The position numbers were made by a program, and so were the translations under genes. The notes beneath the pieces are model-generated. The model was not told the DNA's origin and did no database searches. It was given only the letters and a program-made list of their open reading frames with translations. This document shows, piece after piece, positions 59,006 to 64,000 of a DNA stretch of 64,000 bases (its first letter is position 1; each line of letters opens with the position of its first letter). This DNA is from Nitrospirota bacterium. Lineage in GTDB: Bacteria; Nitrospirota; Nitrospiria; SBBL01; JAADHI01. The DNA is taken from contig JAJDBV010000005.1 of the NCBI GenBank assembly GCA_029261165.1, positions 17,707 to 81,706 of the forward strand, written 5' to 3'.

Positions 59006-60483
59006 CACACTTATTGGTCTTGCCCATCCTCATCCCGCTTGGAACAGCCATTGTCCTGCTCCTGCTCCGTGCAAATCCGATGGGGCGGCGTATTGTCATC
59101 GGCATTTCCGGTCTGTCGATTCTTGTGGCGGATATCGTACTGCTTACATCAATTTATCAAAAGGGTATTCACTCCTATCAGGTCGGGGGCTGGTCTGCCC
59201 CCTTCGGCATTGTCATGGTGGGTGATTTGCTCAGCGGGATCATGCTGGTGTTGGCCTCTGTTATTTCGCTATCTGCCCTGAGCTATTCCTTCGGGTATTT
59301 AAAAAAAGAAGCGCAGCAAGCCTTGTTTCATCCGCTTTTTTTCTTTATGTGGGCGGGGACGAACGGTGCCTTTCTCACCGGGGACATCTTCAATCTCTTT
59401 GTCATGTTTGAAGTGATGTTGATGTCGATTTATGCCCTCTTGGTGATGCTTGGAGAAAAAAAACAAATCGAAGCCGGCTTCAAACTGATCAGCATGGGGC
59501 TTTTTACCTCTGCCCTGTTCCTGGCCGCCGCAGGAGGGATCTACGCCTTTGCAGGTACCCTCAACATGGCGGACCTGGCACTTAAAATAAAACCCCATGT
59601 GGACCATCCCCTCGTCAGCGCCATTGCCATGATGTTCATCGGTGTCTTCGGCCTGAAAGCCGCCATGATGCCGTTTCATTTCTGGCTGCCGGACGTCCAC
59701 TCTGCCGCACCGACGCCGATCAGTGCCATGCTTTCAGGGATACTGATCAAGGTGGGGGTCTATGCCATCATCCGTGTGTTCTGCCTGATTTTTGTCGATC
59801 TGCAGGGCTATTTTCAGGGTTTTATTTTGACGATGGCTTGTATTACGATGTTTGTCGGGGCCCTGGGTGCGGTTGCTCAAACCGATATAAAGCGCCTCCT
59901 GGCTTACAGCAGTGTCAGTCAAATCGGGTATATCCTCATGGGAGTCGGATTCTTTACCGTGGGGGGCATGAGTGCCGCGCTCTTCTATATCATCAGCCAC
60001 GGGGTGATCAAGTCCTCACTTTTTCTGGCCGCTGGAATTCTGAAAAAGATGCGGGGAAGCACGGAGATGTCTGACCATGGAGACATGATCAATACCTCCC
60101 CCGCCTTTACCACCATATTTTTTATCGGGGTGATCTCTCTTGGGGGTATTCCGCCTTCCGGTGGGTTCTTTATGAAGTTTCAACTCATTAAGGCGGGACT
60201 CGACGGCGCCTTCTACATTCCCGTCATTGTCGCCTTCATGGTGAGTTTGATGACCTTGTTTTATCTCTTCCGGTCGTGGCAGAAGATTTGCCTTTCCGGT
60301 CCTCCGCAGGGAAATCCTCTTGCAAGACCTTCGGTCAAACTGCTCATTCCGGTTGGAATTCTGGCCATGCTGTGCCTGGTCCTGGGCCTTGCGGCGTCGC
60401 CGGTAAGCGGATTGACCCAGGCCGCGGCGGAACAACTTTTTTCGCCGGAACTCTATATTCGTGCAGTCATGGGGGCGATGTAA
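59002..60483 (+). CDS. mrpD: Mrp antiporter subunit D
   Basis: GLKAAMMPFHFWLPDVHSAAPTPISAMLSGILIKVGVYAIIR. Confidence 0.93.
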   Translation: MTHLLVLPILIPLGTAIVLLLLRANPMGRRIVIGISGLSILVADIVLLTSIYQKGIHSYQVGGWSAPFGIVMVGDLLSGIMLVLASVISLSALSYSFGYLKKEAQQALFHPLFFFMWAGTNGAFLTGDIFNLFVMFEVMLMSIYALLVMLGEKKQIEAGFKLISMGLFTSALFLAAAGGIYAFAGTLNMADLALKIKPHVDHPLVSAIAMMFIGVFGLKAAMMPFHFWLPDVHSAAPTPISAMLSGILIKVGVYAIIRVFCLIFVDLQGYFQGFILTMACITMFVGALGAVAQTDIKRLLAYSSVSQIGYILMGVGFFTVGGMSAALFYIISHGVIKSSLFLAAGILKKMRGSTEMSDHGDMINTSPAFTTIFFIGVISLGGIPPSGGFFMKFQLIKAGLDGAFYIPVIVAFMVSLMTLFYLFRSWQKICLSGPPQGNPLARPSVKLLIPVGILAMLCLVLGLAASPVSGLTQAAAEQLFSPELYIRAVMGAM

Positions 60484-61001
60484 TGCGTAAACATCTTTTT
60501 CTCAATATTGTGCTCGCCTTCATTTGGTGTCTGCTTCAGGAAAACCTGAGGATTCATGAGTTTTTGATTGGCGCCCTCCTGGGTTATGGCGTTGTCCGTC
60601 TGCTGAAACCGGTGCTGGACGATGGGGGTGTGGAGGGGAAAACATCTCGGTCTGCCCTTGGATTTAAAAGGTATTCCAGAATATTTCTCCACACGCTCCG
60701 GTACATCTTTGTCTTTGTCTACGAGGTAATCAAGGCAAACCTTCAGGTGGTCAAGATTGTGCTTTCTCCCAAGCTCAATATCACACCGGGCATTATTGCC
60801 TACAAGATGGATGTTGAATCGGATGCGGGGATTACGCTCCTGGCCAATTCGATTACCTTAACGCCAGGCACCTTGACCGTGGATGTGTCGAAAGATAAAG
60901 AGACGTTGTATATTCATGCCCTCCACATGGAGGATGCCCGTGTGCTGGAGCTTTCGATCAAGAATTCTCTGGAACGTTATTCCAAAGAGGTGATGGGATG
61001 A
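60483..61001 (+). CDS. mrpE: Mrp antiporter subunit E
   Basis: MRKHLFLNIVLAFIWCLLQENLRIHEFLIGALLGYGVVRLL; TPGIIAY...LLANSITLTPGTLTVDV. Confidence 0.92.
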   Translation: MRKHLFLNIVLAFIWCLLQENLRIHEFLIGALLGYGVVRLLKPVLDDGGVEGKTSRSALGFKRYSRIFLHTLRYIFVFVYEVIKANLQVVKIVLSPKLNITPGIIAYKMDVESDAGITLLANSITLTPGTLTVDVSKDKETLYIHALHMEDARVLELSIKNSLERYSKEVMG

Positions 61002-61273
61002 TCGATCTTTACGCGACAATTGCCTTCATGGTGCTGGCTCTTTCCCTGGCTTCTTGTTTTTATCGCTTGTTTATTGGCCCGACCTTGCCGGATCGTGTTG
61101 TGGCAATAGACACGATGACAACGATTATTATTGCCATGATTGCCGTTTACTGTATTAAAGAAGGAAACGCCATATTTTATGACGCCATCCTGGTCTTGTC
61201 TATTTTAGGTTTTGTGGGTACGGTGTCGATGGCAAAATTTTTAGCAAAAGGGAGGAAAATCTTTGACCAGTGA
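60998..61273 (+). CDS. mrpF: Mrp antiporter subunit F
   Basis: RLFIGPTLPDRVVAIDTMTTIIIAMIAVY. Confidence 0.93.
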   Translation: MIDLYATIAFMVLALSLASCFYRLFIGPTLPDRVVAIDTMTTIIIAMIAVYCIKEGNAIFYDAILVLSILGFVGTVSMAKFLAKGRKIFDQ

Positions 61274-61628
61274 ATTCCTGGTACCGTTGTTTCTAGCCCT
61301 GGGCCTGTTTTTCATCGGGGCGGGCTGTCTGGGTCTGTATCGCATGCCGGATCTGTTTTGCAGGATGCATGCGACCAGTAAAGCCACAACCCTGGGGCTG
61401 GTGTTCATCCTGATGGCGACCTTCATGCATCTGGGATTTGAAACCGTTGGTCTGAAGGCGGTCCTCGCCATTGTTTTTGCGTTTCTCACAGCCCCGGTCG
61501 GTGCACACCTTATTTCAAGAGCGGCCTACCAACGGGGGATCAAACTCCATGACCGCACCATTGCGGATGAGCTGCGCGTCCTCTATCCCGAAAATGAGCA
61601 GAATGGCCCGCTGAAAGATTTAGACTGA
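61263..61628 (+). CDS. mrpG: Mrp antiporter subunit G
   Basis: FIGAGCLGLYRMPDLFCRMHATSKATTLG; LTAPVGAHLISRAAY. Confidence 0.93.
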   Translation: MTSEFLVPLFLALGLFFIGAGCLGLYRMPDLFCRMHATSKATTLGLVFILMATFMHLGFETVGLKAVLAIVFAFLTAPVGAHLISRAAYQRGIKLHDRTIADELRVLYPENEQNGPLKDLD

Positions 61629-61814
61629 CAGAAGGTGCTGGGGGCTGGGGGCAGGAACGTCAAAAGATTTTAAAACCCTCTGACCTGACTGTTCCCCGAC
61701 AACTGTCCCCTGTGCACTTTGTTAGGCCTGTCTCCAGCAACCCTCTCCTTCTTCCCCTTTTTGTTTTTTCTTGACAGAGTCGAGGCGATTCGCTACTCTC
61801 CTCGAGAGATTCCT

Positions 61815-62264
61815 ATGACGATAAGCATCGCTTCAGATCACGCCGGTTTTGAATTTAAGCGCCTTATTCTCGCATACCTTTCTGAAAAAGACATTGAATA
61901 TATTGACTATGGGACCACTAACAATGATTCGGTCGATTACCCTGACTACGCCATTAAGGTGGCAGAATCGGTCTCAAGAGAGGAGATAGATCGCGGCATC
62001 CTGATTTGCGGTACGGGGATCGGCATGTCGATTGTCGCGAACAAGTTTCATGGTGTTCGCGCGGCCCTCTGCCATGATGCCGAGACGGCCGAGGCGAGCC
62101 GTCAGCATAATGATGCGAATATTCTCGTTCTGGGGGGACGTGTTCTTGATGAGCAGGTTGCCCTTTCGATCGTCGAGATCTGGCTTAAAACGGAGTTTTC
62201 AGGCGGACGCCATCAGAAACGTCTTGAAAAGATAAAAGAACTGGAAACCCTTGCAGGGGAGTGA
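61815..62264 (+). CDS. rpiB: Ribose-5-phosphate isomerase B
   Basis: ISIASDHAGFEFKRLILAYL; LICGTGIGMSIVANK; SRQHNDANILVLGGRV. In-frame ATG at 61815. Confidence 0.95.
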   Translation: MTISIASDHAGFEFKRLILAYLSEKDIEYIDYGTTNNDSVDYPDYAIKVAESVSREEIDRGILICGTGIGMSIVANKFHGVRAALCHDAETAEASRQHNDANILVLGGRVLDEQVALSIVEIWLKTEFSGGRHQKRLEKIKELETLAGE

Positions 62265-62272
62265 GCATTTAA

Positions 62273-63523
62273 ATGGAAAATGAAGAGGCGTATTGTCTCA
62301 AGTCAGTTGATCCGGAAGTTGAAGCGGCCATCGTCCACGAATGCGAGCGGGAAGAGGATAAGGTCGTGCTCATCGCGTCTGAGAATGTGGTGAGCCGAGC
62401 GGTCCTGGAGGCCCAGGGTTCACTCTTAACCAATAAATATGCCGAAGGCTATCCCGGTCGCCGATACTATGGTGGATGTCAGTTTGTCGATGTGGTTGAG
62501 ACCTTGGCGGTCGAACGGGCCAAGGAACTTTTCGGGGCTGAGCACGCCAACGTGCAGGCTCATTCCGGTTCTCAGGCCAATATGGCCGTCTATTTTGCGA
62601 TGCTGGAGCCGGGAGATACCATCTTGGGGATGAGCCTTGCGCATGGCGGACATCTGACCCACGGTCATCCGGTTAACTTTTCCGGAAAACTGTACCGTAT
62701 TGTTTCCTACGGGGTTCAGAAGGAGACCGGGCGGATCGATTATGACGAAGTGCTGAAATTGGCAGAAGCCGAACGGCCCAAGATGATCGTTGCGGGGGCA
62801 TCGGCCTATTCACGCCGGATTGATTTCGAAAAATTTCGGGAAATCGCGGATGCCGTCGGTGCGTACCTCATGGTGGACATGGCCCATATTGCCGGTCTTG
62901 TGGCGGCCAAGGTGCATCCTTCCCCCGTCCCCTATGCTGACTTCGTTACGACCACCACCCATAAAACGCTCCGGGGGCCGCGTGGCGGGATGATTCTTTG
63001 TAAAGAGGCCTTCGCCAAGGCGATTAACAAGACGATCTTTCCGGGCATTCAGGGCGGGCCGCTCATGCATGTTATCGCGGCGAAGGCGGTTGCGCTAAAA
63101 GAAGCCCTGGGGGAGGAATTCGTTACATATCAGCGGCAGGTTGTTGGAAACGCGTCGGCCCTGGCCTCAGAGTTGATCTCTAAGGGATACCAGATTATCT
63201 CTGGTGGGACCGATACCCATCTGATGCTCGTTGATCTCTGTGGTCATGAAATCACGGGAAAAGAGGCGGAGGAGGCCCTCGACCTGGCGGGAATTACGGT
63301 CAACAAGAATGCCATCCCTTTTGATCAACGACCGCCGTCACAGGCGAGTGGGATCCGCCTTGGAACGCCGATTGTGACCACGCGGGGGATGAAAGAGAAA
63401 GAGATGGGAGAGATCGCCGCCTTGATCGACACCGCACTTCGGCAGAGAAATGACCCAGCGGTATTGGAAACGGTCCGGGAAAAGAGTCAAATGCTTTGCC
63501 GACAGTTCCCCTTATTAACTTAA
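62273..63523 (+). CDS. glyA: Serine hydroxymethyltransferase
   Basis: [51 protein letters not shown]. Confidence 0.97.
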   Translation: MENEEAYCLKSVDPEVEAAIVHECEREEDKVVLIASENVVSRAVLEAQGSLLTNKYAEGYPGRRYYGGCQFVDVVETLAVERAKELFGAEHANVQAHSGSQANMAVYFAMLEPGDTILGMSLAHGGHLTHGHPVNFSGKLYRIVSYGVQKETGRIDYDEVLKLAEAERPKMIVAGASAYSRRIDFEKFREIADAVGAYLMVDMAHIAGLVAAKVHPSPVPYADFVTTTTHKTLRGPRGGMILCKEAFAKAINKTIFPGIQGGPLMHVIAAKAVALKEALGEEFVTYQRQVVGNASALASELISKGYQIISGGTDTHLMLVDLCGHEITGKEAEEALDLAGITVNKNAIPFDQRPPSQASGIRLGTPIVTTRGMKEKEMGEIAALIDTALRQRNDPAVLETVREKSQMLCRQFPLLT

Positions 63524-63544
63524 ATTTCCTGGAGTATCAGACCC

Positions 63545-64000
63545 TTGCATTGCCCATTTTGCAATCAGCTTGAAGACAAGGTTGTCGATTCCCGTCTCAG
63601 TCGTGAGGGAGAGGTCATCCGCCGCCGCCGGGAGTGTCTTGCCTGTCATCGCAGGTTCACGACCTATGAACGGGTCGAAGAGTCCCTTCCGATGGTGATT
63701 AAGAAAGATGGGCGTCGTGAGACCTTTGATCGGCAGAAAATTTTTTCAGGCCTGAAGCGGGCCTGTGAAAAACGTCCGATCAGCGTCGATTATCTCGAGT
63801 CGGTTGTCAGGAAAATAGAGAAACATGTTCAGGATCGAGGTGAGAGCGAAGTTGAAAGCCGTGTTGTTGGAGAAGAGGTAATGCGGCAACTTCATGCTTT
63901 GGATCAGGTCGCCTATGTTCGCTTTGCTTCTGTCACTAGAGTGTTCAAGGATGTCAATCAGTTCATGTCTGTGTTGAAATCTCTCCTGAATGATTCGGGA
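63545..64000 (+). CDS. nrdR: Transcriptional repressor NrdR (runs past the window end)
   Basis: TTG start: (M)[65 protein letters not shown]...; missing from the ORF track. Confidence 0.93.
   Translation, partial: MHCPFCNQLEDKVVDSRLSREGEVIRRRRECLACHRRFTTYERVEESLPMVIKKDGRRETFDRQKIFSGLKRACEKRPISVDYLESVVRKIEKHVQDRGESEVESRVVGEEVMRQLHALDQVAYVRFASVTRVFKDVNQFMSVLKSLLNDSG

Overview
The window is a 64 kb chromosomal segment of a Gram-negative bacterium. Gene content (multiheme cytochromes, a cytochrome-porin, Agl/Glt-like TolQR machinery, an Mrp antiporter) suggests a Nitrospirota- or deltaproteobacteria-like lineage, but this is inference only. No phage, CRISPR array or intact IS element was seen. 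Main blocks: (i) 1-1527, two ABC-2 permeases (-). (ii) 1876-9532, a GEMM-I riboswitch carrying A at the ligand-specificity position (predicted cGAMP class) with an overlapping terminator, in front of a HzsA-like triheme lipoprotein, a CX4CH cytochrome-like lipoprotein, envelope barrel proteins and a TlpA/DUF4266/DUF3570/ApbE module. (iii) 9535-18604, a periplasmic TPR + TolQ/TolR/TolR/AgmX-TonB cluster resembling gliding or envelope force-transduction machinery. (iv) 18.7-24 kb, an accessory region with TPM/LemA, a DUF6883-like/DUF4926-like gene pair flanked by direct repeats that carry antitoxin gene tails, and an ImmA/IrrE + DUF4411 (PIN-like) pair. (v) 24-37.6 kb, housekeeping genes (leuCD, nth-like, cutA, fic, tRNA-His, cca-like, ileS, lspA, rluD, nth, ilvE). 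(vi) 37.7-45.8 kb, an XRE regulator with a palindromic operator, a Cyc2-like monoheme cytochrome-porin, and two duplicated chemoreceptors flanking two cupredoxin-like proteins. (vii) 46.5-53.9 kb, a DnaJ-like gene, hutH-like, a sigma54 activator, a porin, amtB and glnB/K. (viii) 54.2-61.6 kb, an Mrp antiporter operon with an extra MrpD/NuoN-like subunit. (ix) rpiB, glyA and nrdR (TTG start, runs off the end). A dispersed MITE-like repeat with terminal inverted repeats recurs at gene 3' ends.
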